From Clostridium jeddahitimonense (lineage in GTDB: Bacteria; Bacillota; Clostridia; Clostridiales; Clostridiaceae): a DNA stretch of 64,000 nt. Position numbers and translations under genes: made by a program. How positions within the stretch are numbered: the stretch's first letter is position 1; every line of letters starts with the position of its first letter. Under the pieces are notes generated by a model that was not told where the DNA came from, ran no database searches, and saw only the letters and a list, made by a program, of their open reading frames with translations. The stretch covers positions 1,614,793 to 1,678,792 of the forward strand of contig LM994670.1 of NCBI GenBank assembly GCA_000753455.2, in the 5' to 3' direction. Positions 16,894-24,968 of the stretch are shown here, piece by piece.

Positions 16894-17835
16894 GTGGTAA
16901 AGTATATCGGAAAAAGATTTATACAGCTTGTACCGATTTTATTTGGAATAACATTCATTACTTTCGCAATGATGAATACTACATCTGTCGATACAGTTGA
17001 TAAACTATTGGAAAACACTGGTGGTGTTGTTTCGCAAGAGGTAGAAGATAATATGAGAAGTGAATTAGGATTAGATAAGCCTTTTTTAGTTCAGTATGGA
17101 AATTGGGTTATGGGAATTTTTAAAGGAGATATGGGGGAGTCTTTTGTTTCAGGAAAACCTGTATTTAAGACTATAATTTCAAAATTACCAAATACATTTC
17201 TTTTAATGTCCGCATCGATATTATTAACTATATTAGTAGCAATTCCTTTAGGAATTATTGCAGCTGTTTTTCAAAATAAATTTATAGATTATATTATAAG
17301 ATTTTTAAGTTTTATAGGTAATTCTTTACCGGGATTTTTCTTAGCGCTATTATTAATTCTTTTATTTTCTGTAAAGTTAAAGTGGTTACCTATTATAGGT
17401 TCAAGTAGTAATGGGTTAAAAGGCTTAATTATGCCAACATTGACTCTTTCTATAGCAATGATATGTAAATATACTAGGCAAGTAAGAGCTGTAGTATTAG
17501 AGGAGTTAAATAAAGAGTACGTAAGTGCTGCTTATGTAAGGGGAATAGGGTATAAGAGCGTTTTATTTAAAAGTGTGTTTAGATGTTCATTAATGACTAT
17601 TATTACGCTTCTAACATTATCAATTGCTTCGCTTCTTGGAGGGACTGCTATAGTAGAAAGTATTTTTATGTGGGATGGAGTAGGAAAGTTAGCAGTAGAT
17701 TCAATTAATATGTATGATTATCCTATGATTCAAGCCTATGTAATTTGGATGGCATTTATATATGTAGCTATAAATCTTATATCTGATATAGTACATAATT
17801 ATTTAGACCCACGTATCAGACTAGGAAAGGAATAA
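16894..17835 (+). CDS. nickel/peptide ABC transporter permease (NikB/DppB type)
   Basis: 313 residues, GTG start. The typical DppB/NikB pattern has an N-terminal membrane helix (QLVPILFGITFITFAMM), a QYGNWVMGIFKGDMGESF region, and five more helices. The EAA-like coupling motif AAYVRGIGYKSVLFKSVFRCS is around 211-231 and the C-terminus ends YLDPRIRLGK. It forms the membrane channel with the next gene product. The order permease-permease-binding protein-ATPase-ATPase matches nik/opp operons, including the second copy at 35211-40629. Confidence 0.9.
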   Translation: MVKYIGKRFIQLVPILFGITFITFAMMNTTSVDTVDKLLENTGGVVSQEVEDNMRSELGLDKPFLVQYGNWVMGIFKGDMGESFVSGKPVFKTIISKLPNTFLLMSASILLTILVAIPLGIIAAVFQNKFIDYIIRFLSFIGNSLPGFFLALLLILLFSVKLKWLPIIGSSSNGLKGLIMPTLTLSIAMICKYTRQVRAVVLEELNKEYVSAAYVRGIGYKSVLFKSVFRCSLMTIITLLTLSIASLLGGTAIVESIFMWDGVGKLAVDSINMYDYPMIQAYVIWMAFIYVAINLISDIVHNYLDPRIRLGKE

Positions 17836-17846
17836 TTAGTAGGTGT

Positions 17847-18659
17847 ATGAATAAGAAAAAGAAAACAAAGATAAAGCTTATTATTTTTGGGAGTATATGT
17901 TTAACAATATGTTTAATAGCATTGATTTCAGAATATATTGCACCCTATGATCCTTATGCTCAGAATTTAAGTGAAGCATTACAATCTCCATCTTTAAGAC
18001 ATATTTTTGGAACGGATAGATATGGAAGAGATTTATTTTCTAGAGTATTGGTAGGTGGAAGAAGTAGTATTTTTTCTACATTAGCATTAATCTTAATAAT
18101 AAGTATAGTAGGAACTATAGTGGGATTATATTGTGGAGTTTATGGAGGAATTAGAGACATTATACTTATGAGAATAGCAGATATGTTTTTAGCTTTTCCA
18201 GGAATGGTATTTGCCATTGCAGTAGCAGCAGTTCTTGGAGGTGGAATGCAGAATGCTGTAATTGCATTAGCAGTAATTAGTTGGCCTAGGTATGCAAGAA
18301 TAGCAAGAACTCAGGCAATGACCTTAAAAAATCAGCCATTTATTGATGCGGCAAGACTGAATGGATTAAGTAATTGGCAAATAATAGTTAAACATATTTT
18401 ACCTAATACTATAGGTACCATAATTGTAATGGCAGCAGTTGACATTGGAACAATGATGATGGAACTAGCAGCTCTTTCATTTTTAGGGTTAGGTGCTATA
18501 GCACCAGCAGCAGAATGGGGAAGTATGATGAATGATGGAAGAAGTATGATTCAGACATCACCATGGATGATTTTATCACCTGGTCTAGCTATTTTTGTAA
18601 CAATAATGTGTTTCAATTTACTAGGAGATACAATTAGAGATTATTTTGATACAAAATAA
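17847..18659 (+). CDS. nickel/peptide ABC transporter permease (NikC/DppC type)
   Basis: 270 residues with about six membrane helices. Family signatures are the FGTDRYGRDLFSRVLVGGR segment (residues 54-72) and the EAA loop AARLNGLSNWQIIVKHILPNTIG. It pairs with the NikB-type subunit, 11 bases upstream. No strong RBS is seen (TTAGTAGGTG), so translational coupling is likely. Confidence 0.9.
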   Translation: MNKKKKTKIKLIIFGSICLTICLIALISEYIAPYDPYAQNLSEALQSPSLRHIFGTDRYGRDLFSRVLVGGRSSIFSTLALILIISIVGTIVGLYCGVYGGIRDIILMRIADMFLAFPGMVFAIAVAAVLGGGMQNAVIALAVISWPRYARIARTQAMTLKNQPFIDAARLNGLSNWQIIVKHILPNTIGTIIVMAAVDIGTMMMELAALSFLGLGAIAPAAEWGSMMNDGRSMIQTSPWMILSPGLAIFVTIMCFNLLGDTIRDYFDTK

Positions 18660-18692
18660 TAATTAAAAATAACAACAGATAGGAGAATTAGA

Positions 18693-20258
18693 ATGCGAAA
18701 AAGTAAGTTAATTAGTTTATTAATGGTAGGATGTATATGTACATCAATATTAGTTGGATGTGGAAGTAATAAAGAAAAAAATACTGGTGATAAAACAACA
18801 AATAATGAAAAAGTATTTCATTATGGGACAACAGCTTATGGGCCAGAAATGGGTAATGCAGGGTTAAATCCTCATGACAATTATTCAGGATGGTCAACAG
18901 TGCGTTATGGTGTTGGTGAAACTTTATTTAAGTTTAATGAGAGCATGGAATTAGAACCATGGCTAGCAACTGGATATGAAAAGATTGATGATTATACTAT
19001 AAAAATTAACTTAAGAGATGATGTTAATTTTAGTAGTGGAAGAAAAATGGATGGTGAGGCAGTAAAAGAATGTTTAGAAAATCTTATTGCTGTACATGAC
19101 AGAGCTCCAAGCGATTTAGATATATCTAATATATCAGCAGAAGGACAAAGCATTACAATAACTTCTAACAAAAAGGTTGTAGATTTATTGAACTATTTAA
19201 GTGACCCATATGGTGCAATAATTGATATGGAATATGGTGTTACAGAAGATAGAAATGTAGCAGGAACAGGACCATTTATAGCAGAAAAAATATCAGATTC
19301 AGAAATAGAGTTAGTTAAAAATGATAATTATTGGGGTGGGGAAGTTAAGACTGACCGTGTAATAGTTAAGTCAATTACAGATGGTGATACTCTTACTATG
19401 GCGCTTCAAAGTGGTGAAATAGATGCAACACAAGGTCTTCCTTATGCAAGCTTAGAATTATTTAATAACAACAGTGATTATAAGATAAGCTCTACAGATA
19501 CATCACGTACATTCTTTGGAGCTATTAATTATAACAATGAGAATCTTCAAGATATAAATGTGCGTAAAGCAATAGCAATGGCTATAGATAAAAAAGGCTT
19601 CACAACTGTATTGTTAAATGGAAATGGGACTCCAGCAGTAGGGGCATTCCCTGAAAATTTCTCATTTGGTGATAATAATGTAACAGCTCCAGAATATAAT
19701 GTGGAAGAAGCAAAGAAATTATTAAGTGAAGCAGGTTGGGAAGATACAAATGGAGATGGCTATGTCGATAAAGATGGTAAGAATTTAACTATAAGATGGT
19801 TAACATATCCTGGAAGACAAGAGTTACCACTTCTTGCAGAGTCTGTGCAAGCTTCTTTAAAGGACGTAGGAATTGATGTAAAAGTTAATTCAACAGCAAA
19901 TCATTTAGATTATATAAAAAGTGGAGAGTGGGATATCTATGCTAGTGCCTTTGTAACAGCACCAACAGGAGACCCAGCATATTTCTTTACAACACATACT
20001 TTAAAAGATTCAGCTAAAAATCGTGGGAATTATTACAATGAGGAATTAGAAAAGTTATATGCTGAAATGAGTGATACATTTGATACAGATAAAAGAAGCG
20101 AATTAGCGATAAAAATGCAACAAATTATTTTAGATGACAGTGCATTTATTTTTGCATCTCATTTAAAAATGTCTTTTGTAATGAAATCAAATATTTCAGG
20201 ATTTGAAGCTCATCCTTCAGATTATTATGAAATCACAGCAGACCTTTCAGTAGAATAA
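18693..20258 (+). CDS. ABC transporter substrate-binding lipoprotein (NikA/OppA family)
   Basis: 521 residues with a lipoprotein signal whose lipobox LVGC makes Cys23 the anchor. The mature part is an SBP family 5 protein: LNPHDNYSGW, then EPWLATGYEKIDDYTIKINL, GTGPFIAEKI, NVRKAIAMAIDK and the C-terminal lobe. This clade includes the nickel binders NikA/CntA as well as peptide binders. Compared with the second copy at 37099 it is divergent, and the ligand cannot be assigned by eye; the opening HYGTTAYGPEMG is more like metal/metallophore binders than oligopeptide binders, which is a soft inference. Strong RBS AGGAGA. Confidence 0.85.
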   Translation: MRKSKLISLLMVGCICTSILVGCGSNKEKNTGDKTTNNEKVFHYGTTAYGPEMGNAGLNPHDNYSGWSTVRYGVGETLFKFNESMELEPWLATGYEKIDDYTIKINLRDDVNFSSGRKMDGEAVKECLENLIAVHDRAPSDLDISNISAEGQSITITSNKKVVDLLNYLSDPYGAIIDMEYGVTEDRNVAGTGPFIAEKISDSEIELVKNDNYWGGEVKTDRVIVKSITDGDTLTMALQSGEIDATQGLPYASLELFNNNSDYKISSTDTSRTFFGAINYNNENLQDINVRKAIAMAIDKKGFTTVLLNGNGTPAVGAFPENFSFGDNNVTAPEYNVEEAKKLLSEAGWEDTNGDGYVDKDGKNLTIRWLTYPGRQELPLLAESVQASLKDVGIDVKVNSTANHLDYIKSGEWDIYASAFVTAPTGDPAYFFTTHTLKDSAKNRGNYYNEELEKLYAEMSDTFDTDKRSELAIKMQQIILDDSAFIFASHLKMSFVMKSNISGFEAHPSDYYEITADLSVE

Positions 20259-20269
20259 TAGGAGAAGAT

Positions 20270-21061
20270 ATGAATAAGCCTTTACTTGAACTTAAAAACA
20301 TATCAATAAAATATGACGATAAACTTGTAGTTAAAGATATTTCTATTACTATACAAGAGGGAGAAATACTTGGAATAGTAGGGGAATCAGGAAGTGGAAA
20401 GAGCACACTTATAAAATCTATAATTGGCCTTCTAGGAGAAGGAGGCCATATTGTAGATGGTAAGATAATATATGAAGGAAAAGATATTACAAATTTAAAT
20501 AAAAAAGAATTAATGGTAATCAGAGGGCAGTCTATTGGAATGATATTTCAAGACTGTCAATCATCTTTTTGTCCAATCAGAACAATAGGCAATCAATTAT
20601 ATGATTCAATGAAAGCGCATATGAAGGTGACAAAAAAAGAAGCATTAGAAAGAGGAGAAGAAATTTTAAGAGAGCTTAATATTAAAGATCCTAAGAAGTT
20701 TCTTAATAGTTATCCCTTTGAATTATCAGGAGGTATGAATCAGAGAGCTGGAATAATGATGGCGATGGCATCTAACCCCAAAATAATCTTAGCGGATGAG
20801 CCTACTAGTGCATTAGATGTAACTGTTCAAGCTAAAGTTATAAATGAGCTTATGAACTTAAGAAAAAAGTTTGGAACTACTATAATTATAGTAAGTCACA
20901 ATATGGGAGTAATTTCTTTAATGTCCGATAATGCATTAGTGATGAAAGATGGAGAATGTGTAGAGTATAATTTAACAAAAAAGATATTTAATTCTCCATC
21001 AAGACAATATACTAAGGAATTAATTAATGCAATGCCTAAATTAAAGAAAGAAATTATTTAA
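20270..21061 (+). CDS. ABC transporter ATP-binding protein (NikD/DppD type)
   Basis: 263 residues. Walker A is GESGSGKST near 36-44, the signature motif is LSGGMNQRAGI (Met-Asn replaces the more usual Met-Arg/Gln-Gln), Walker B is IILADEPTSALD and the switch His is in IIIVSHNMG. The C-terminus ends YTKELINAMPKL, the start of the peptide/nickel-family tail without its Fe-S cysteines. It energises uptake together with the next gene product. Confidence 0.92.
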   Translation: MNKPLLELKNISIKYDDKLVVKDISITIQEGEILGIVGESGSGKSTLIKSIIGLLGEGGHIVDGKIIYEGKDITNLNKKELMVIRGQSIGMIFQDCQSSFCPIRTIGNQLYDSMKAHMKVTKKEALERGEEILRELNIKDPKKFLNSYPFELSGGMNQRAGIMMAMASNPKIILADEPTSALDVTVQAKVINELMNLRKKFGTTIIIVSHNMGVISLMSDNALVMKDGECVEYNLTKKIFNSPSRQYTKELINAMPKLKKEII

Positions 21062-21077
21062 AATGAGGTGATAACTA

Positions 21078-21830
21078 GTGGAAGAAATACTAAGAGTTTC
21101 ATCTATAAAAAAGACATTCTCGAAATCAGGTAAAAGTAACACAGTAATAGATGATGTCAGTTTTACTGTTAATAAAGGACAGTGTGTTGGAATAGTTGGA
21201 GAAAGTGGTTGTGGTAAAAGTACAACAGCTAGAATTATTTCAGGATTACTAGATTTTGATGAAGGTGAAATAGCATTAAGTGGAAATATATTAAGTATAA
21301 AAAATAATATTAGACTTAAGGAAATTCAAGGAAAGGTTCAAATGGTATTTCAGATGCCTACAGAATCCTTTAATCCAAGAATTAAATTAGGAAAATCTAT
21401 AAAAGAGGCTATGAAAAAAACATTAAGTTCAGCTGAAAAAGAAGAAAAATTAAAGAATCTACTTGAAGAATGTCAGCTAGAATATGAAATAGCAGATAGA
21501 TATCCTAGGGAGGTAAGTGGAGGACAATGCCAAAGAGCTGCAATAGCTAGAGCTTTAGCAAGTGATCCAGAATTACTTATTTGCGACGAAGCAACAAGTG
21601 CATTAGATGTGACGGTTCAATATAATATCATAAAGTTATTAAAGAATATACAAAAAAAGAGACAAATGGCCATACTTTTCATTTGTCATGATATAGCATT
21701 AGTTCAGCAATTTTGTGATTATGTATTAGTTATGAATGAAGGAAAAATTATAGAAGAAGGTACTATACAAGATGTAATTATTAATCCAAAGCAAATATTT
21801 ACAAAAAAACTTATTAGTTCAGTTATTTAA
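21078..21830 (+). CDS. ABC transporter ATP-binding protein (NikE/DppF type)
   Basis: 250 residues, GTG start after TGAGGTGA. Walker A is GESGCGKST, the signature is VSGGQCQRAAIARAL, Walker B is LLICDEATSALD (Ala in place of Pro, common in NikE) and the switch His is in LFICHDIAL. Second ATPase of the heterodimer. The unit then runs 42 bases into the second methyltransferase gene. Confidence 0.92.
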   Translation: MEEILRVSSIKKTFSKSGKSNTVIDDVSFTVNKGQCVGIVGESGCGKSTTARIISGLLDFDEGEIALSGNILSIKNNIRLKEIQGKVQMVFQMPTESFNPRIKLGKSIKEAMKKTLSSAEKEEKLKNLLEECQLEYEIADRYPREVSGGQCQRAAIARALASDPELLICDEATSALDVTVQYNIIKLLKNIQKKRQMAILFICHDIALVQQFCDYVLVMNEGKIIEEGTIQDVIINPKQIFTKKLISSVI

Positions 21831-21872
21831 CTTATAGGAAGTGCTTGGTAAATTAATTATTTGGAGGTTAAA

Positions 21873-22604
21873 ATGAAATACTTAGAGGAAATAAAGTCTT
21901 ATTGGAATAAACGAGCAGAAGGATATTCAATAAGTAATAGGGAAAGTTTAGAAAGTAATGACAAAGAAGAATATGAAAAATTTTTAAGAAAATATATACC
22001 AAAGAACAAGAAGTGTAAAACTATAGATATGGGATGTGGACCTGGATTTTTAGCGATTTTATTAGCTGATATGGGATATGAGTCTTTTGCTTTTGATTGC
22101 ACTGAAAATATGTTGGCAAAGGCGGAAGAAAATGCAAGAGATTTAGGAGTAAAAATACATACTATTCAAGGGGATGCACAAAATCCTGATATTGAAGATA
22201 AAAGCTTTGATTTATTAGTAAGTAGAAACGTTATCTGGAATTTAGAAAATCCAGAAAAAGCATATAAAGAATGGATTAGAATATTAAAGCCAGGTGGAAG
22301 AATTATAATTCTTGATGGAAACCATTATTGTTATTTGTTTGATGATAAGTATATGGAAGAAAGAAAAAGTTCTACTCATATAAATGACCATAAAAATATG
22401 ATGGGAGTAGATACATCACCAATAGATAAAATAGCATATGATTTGCCATTAAGTAATAAAATACGTCCTGAATGGGATAAAAATATATTAGAGTCCTTAG
22501 GAGTAAAAATTATAGATATAGATATAGATGAAATATCATATAAGAATGAAAAAAATGAAGAGGTAAAACTAATAAAAAGTTTTAAAATTATAGGTGAGTT
22601 ATAA
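21873..22604 (+). CDS. class I SAM-dependent methyltransferase (copy 2)
   Basis: 243 residues from the ATG at 21873, six bases after TTGGAGG; an upstream in-frame TTG lies inside that site and is rejected. Motif I is TIDMGCGPGFLA, motif II SFAFDCTENMLAKAEENA, and motif IV SFDLLVSRNVIWNLENP. It is a diverged paralogue of the first gene of the operon, from which it differs mainly in the C-terminal part (GNHYCYLFDDK instead of NWYHHLFDDE). Last gene before a terminator. Having two related methyltransferases at opposite ends of one transporter operon suggests two methylations of one ligand, or a duplicated gene that has specialised; neither is shown. Confidence 0.85.
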   Translation: MKYLEEIKSYWNKRAEGYSISNRESLESNDKEEYEKFLRKYIPKNKKCKTIDMGCGPGFLAILLADMGYESFAFDCTENMLAKAEENARDLGVKIHTIQGDAQNPDIEDKSFDLLVSRNVIWNLENPEKAYKEWIRILKPGGRIIILDGNHYCYLFDDKYMEERKSSTHINDHKNMMGVDTSPIDKIAYDLPLSNKIRPEWDKNILESLGVKIIDIDIDEISYKNEKNEEVKLIKSFKIIGEL

Positions 22605-22633
22605 AAAATATAATTAAATTATAAGCAAAACAA

Positions 22634-22668
22634 AAAGGAAGTCGGTAAAACGACTTCCTTTTATTTTA
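22634..22668 (+). terminator. intrinsic terminator of methyltransferase/transporter operon
   Basis: AAGGAAGTCG-GTAAAA-CGACTTCCTT perfect 10-bp stem followed by TTATTTTATTTT. Confidence 0.88.
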
Positions 22669-22707
22669 TTTTATTTATTTCATTTAAGGCTATTTTGGAA
22701 ATGCTTT

Positions 22708-23029
22708 TTAATAGTTGTATAGAGGCATAGGAGTAATAATTACTTCATAGCCAGCTTGTGAAATATCATTTGCTAAAGGAGCATAAGCTTCAGGTTCAAC
22801 TTTTGCACCTGGATATATTATTAAACCAGTTGTAACAGTAGTATTTTGTGGAGTAAATACTATTAAATTATCATCAGTTACATCCACTGATGGAGAGTCC
22901 TCTAAGTTTGCTAAAGCTTTAGAGCTTGGACTATAAGATTCTATAAAAAAATTAAGCCGTAAATATTGCCAGTAGTAGTACTAGAAATAATAAGGAAAAG
23001 CTTAATATTCTAATTGACTTTTTCTTCAC
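22708..23029 (-). pseudogene. relic of exported alpha/beta hydrolase
   Basis: On the minus strand a GTG opens KKKSIRILSFSLLFLVLLLA, a signal-anchor, then stops at TAA. Shifting frame by one base gives FFIESYSPSSKALANLEDS, then LIVFTPQNTTVTTGLIIYPG, AKVEPEAYAPLAND and GYEVIITPMPLYNY and stop. LIIYPGAKVEPEAYAPLA...GYEVIITPMPL is the N-terminal half of the secreted alpha/beta hydrolase family (Abhydrolase_5) common in Firmicutes. The catalytic Ser and His regions are absent. So there is one frameshift and a 3' deletion. Confidence 0.72.
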
Positions 23030-23100
23030 TATAAATTCACATCGTAAGTATGTTTAGTATTAATCATATGACTTTATAAGATAAAAGTGAGTAACATAGT

Positions 23101-23134
23101 TATAAAAAAACATCCCTCATATATGTTTTTTATA
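23101..23134. terminator. symmetrical terminator-like hairpin
   Basis: TATAAAAAAACAT / ATGTTTTTTATA around a nine-base loop. The A and T runs make it readable from both strands. It separates the hydrolase relic from the symporter gene. Confidence 0.5.
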
Positions 23135-23285
23135 ACTGCAAATTAAAGTGAAAATGAGTGACTTGCTAACAAACTTATTTTTATCCTAATTTAAAAAAAT
23201 CAAATTGACACTAGAAGAAAAAAGTTATATTATATACAAAATACAAATTTCCTGTATTTTATTAAGAAAAAAAGGGGGTGACATA

Positions 23286-24485
23286 ATGAAAAAATTATCT
23301 TTAGTCAAAAAAATATTTTTATTTCTAGTATTAGGAATATCAATTGGATTACTATGTGGGGTAAATAATATCCAATTTCCAGTAAGGATATTAGCAACAT
23401 TTAGTGGATTATTTGCAAGTTTTTTATCTTTTGTAATTCCACTAATAATTATAGGATTTATAATTCCTAGTATTGCAACATTAGGAAACAAATCAGGAAA
23501 AGGTCTTTTCATAACAACTATAATAGCTTATACATCTACATTAATTGCTGGTTTTTTAGCGTATTTAGTAGGAGCGACTGTTCTTCCAAAATTAATTAAT
23601 GGAGCTGTTGCATTAAGTGAGACTGGACAAGCTATAGAGCCATATTTTAACATTGAGATTCCACCAATAATGAATGTTATGTCTGCATTGACATTAGCCT
23701 TTATACTTGGTATAGGTTTATCTAGAATTAAAAACAGCACTATGTTATCAGTAGCAGAAGAATTTAATGAAATAGTTTTAATGATAGTAACAAAGATTAT
23801 AATTCCTATAGTGCCAATTTATATTGGATGTGTTTTTGCAAAATTAAGTTACAGTGGTGAAATATTTAATACTTTAAGATCTTTTGGAATAGTATATTTA
23901 ATTTTATTTTTATTACAATTAGTTTACATAGTTATTCAATATTGCATAGCAGGAGCTGTAAAGAAGGAAAATCCATTCAAATTAATAAAAAATATGATTC
24001 CGGCATATATAACAGCTGTAGGAACTCAATCTTCAGCAGCTACAATACCAGTAACTCTTGAATGTTCGAGAAAGCATGGAATAAGTGAAGAGGTTTTAGA
24101 TTTTGTTATACCTTTAGGAGCAACAATACATTTAGCTGGGGATACTATAACACTTGTTATTACTTCAATGGCGGTTATGTATATGAATGGACAAACACCT
24201 ACTTTTAGTATGATTATTCCATTTATATTTATGCTAGGGATAACAATGGTTGCAGCACCAGGAGTTCCAGGTGGTGGAGTAATGGCAGCTTTAGGACTTT
24301 TAGAATCAATGCTTGGATTTGGAGCAGTAGAAAAATCAATTATGATTGCATTACATGCAGCACAAGATAGTTTTGGGACAGCTACTAATGTAACTGGAGA
24401 TGGAGCTATAGCTATAATAGTAGATTATATTATCAATAGAAAAAATGATGATATTCAAGAGAATGAAGAATGTATTAATATGTAA
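23286..24485 (+). CDS. dicarboxylate/amino acid:cation symporter (DAACS family)
   Basis: 399 residues from the ATG at 23286, which has AAGGGGGTG six bases upstream; a longer frame reaching to 23205 has no RBS and is rejected. It is a polytopic protein with the DAACS C-terminal hallmarks: AVGTQSSAATIPVTLE (serine-rich re-entrant loop), APGVPGGGVMAALG and AAQDSFGTATNVTGDGAIAIIV with the cation and substrate sites. It imports dicarboxylates or amino acids such as glutamate, aspartate or serine with Na+ or H+. The exact substrate is not determinable. Own terminator downstream; monocistronic. Confidence 0.93.
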   Translation: MKKLSLVKKIFLFLVLGISIGLLCGVNNIQFPVRILATFSGLFASFLSFVIPLIIIGFIIPSIATLGNKSGKGLFITTIIAYTSTLIAGFLAYLVGATVLPKLINGAVALSETGQAIEPYFNIEIPPIMNVMSALTLAFILGIGLSRIKNSTMLSVAEEFNEIVLMIVTKIIIPIVPIYIGCVFAKLSYSGEIFNTLRSFGIVYLILFLLQLVYIVIQYCIAGAVKKENPFKLIKNMIPAYITAVGTQSSAATIPVTLECSRKHGISEEVLDFVIPLGATIHLAGDTITLVITSMAVMYMNGQTPTFSMIIPFIFMLGITMVAAPGVPGGGVMAALGLLESMLGFGAVEKSIMIALHAAQDSFGTATNVTGDGAIAIIVDYIINRKNDDIQENEECINM

Positions 24486-24507
24486 AATATAATACATAAG
24501 TATAATA

Positions 24508-24546
24508 AAATGCACTTGCTATAATAGTAGGTGCATTTGTTTTTTA
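24508..24546 (+). terminator. intrinsic terminator
   Basis: AAATGCAC / GTGCATTT with inner CTATAATAG loop, then GTTTTTT. Confidence 0.8.
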
Positions 24547-24665
24547 GAAGATATATAAAGTTGTTAGTAAAAAGAATAGATAATTAAAGAAATATAATAG
24601 TAAAATAGTTAAAGTGATTATATAATTAACTGTATAATAAAAACTAAGGGATATGGAGGAAATAT

Positions 24666-24965
24666 ATGGAGCCTAAAGTTATAACAAGAGAAAAAAGCAA
24701 AGTTAAAGTAAAAAAGCCTAAACATTATAAGGTAATAATGCATAATGATGATTTTACTACAATGGAATTTGTAGTTTATATATTAACAGATATTTTCAGA
24801 AAAGAGATGTTAGAAGCTGAAAAGATAATGATGGATGTTCACACTAAAGGAAAAGGCGTTGTTGGGATATATCCTTATGATATAGCCGTAACAAAAGCTT
24901 CTATAAGTATGGCGAAGGCAAAGGAAGAGGGATTTCCATTTAAGGTAACAGTAGAGGAGGAGTAG
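24666..24965 (+). CDS. clpS: ATP-dependent Clp protease adaptor ClpS
   Basis: 99 residues. HYKVIMHNDDFTTMEFVV holds the ClpS NDD segment that forms part of the pocket for the N-terminal residue of N-degron substrates, and DVHTKGKGVVGIYPYDIA holds the conserved His and GxxG part. The basic unstructured N-terminus (about 20 residues) is the part that enters the ClpA pore. It delivers N-degron proteins to ClpA-ClpP. GGAGG precedes the ATG. The clpA start follows three bases after the stop. Confidence 0.95.
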   Translation: MEPKVITREKSKVKVKKPKHYKVIMHNDDFTTMEFVVYILTDIFRKEMLEAEKIMMDVHTKGKGVVGIYPYDIAVTKASISMAKAKEEGFPFKVTVEEE

Positions 24966-24968
24966 ACA

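Noticed and set aside
16894..21830. Calling the first ABC transporter a pure oligopeptide (Opp) system
   Set aside because: The permease and ATPase signatures fit both Opp and Nik types, and the methyltransferases and GC-rich operator argue against plain peptide uptake; I leave the ligand open.
23205..23285. 27-residue N-terminal extension of the symporter
   Set aside because: No RBS for the upstream start, while AAGGGGGTG precedes the ATG at 23286 and the shorter protein begins like family members.
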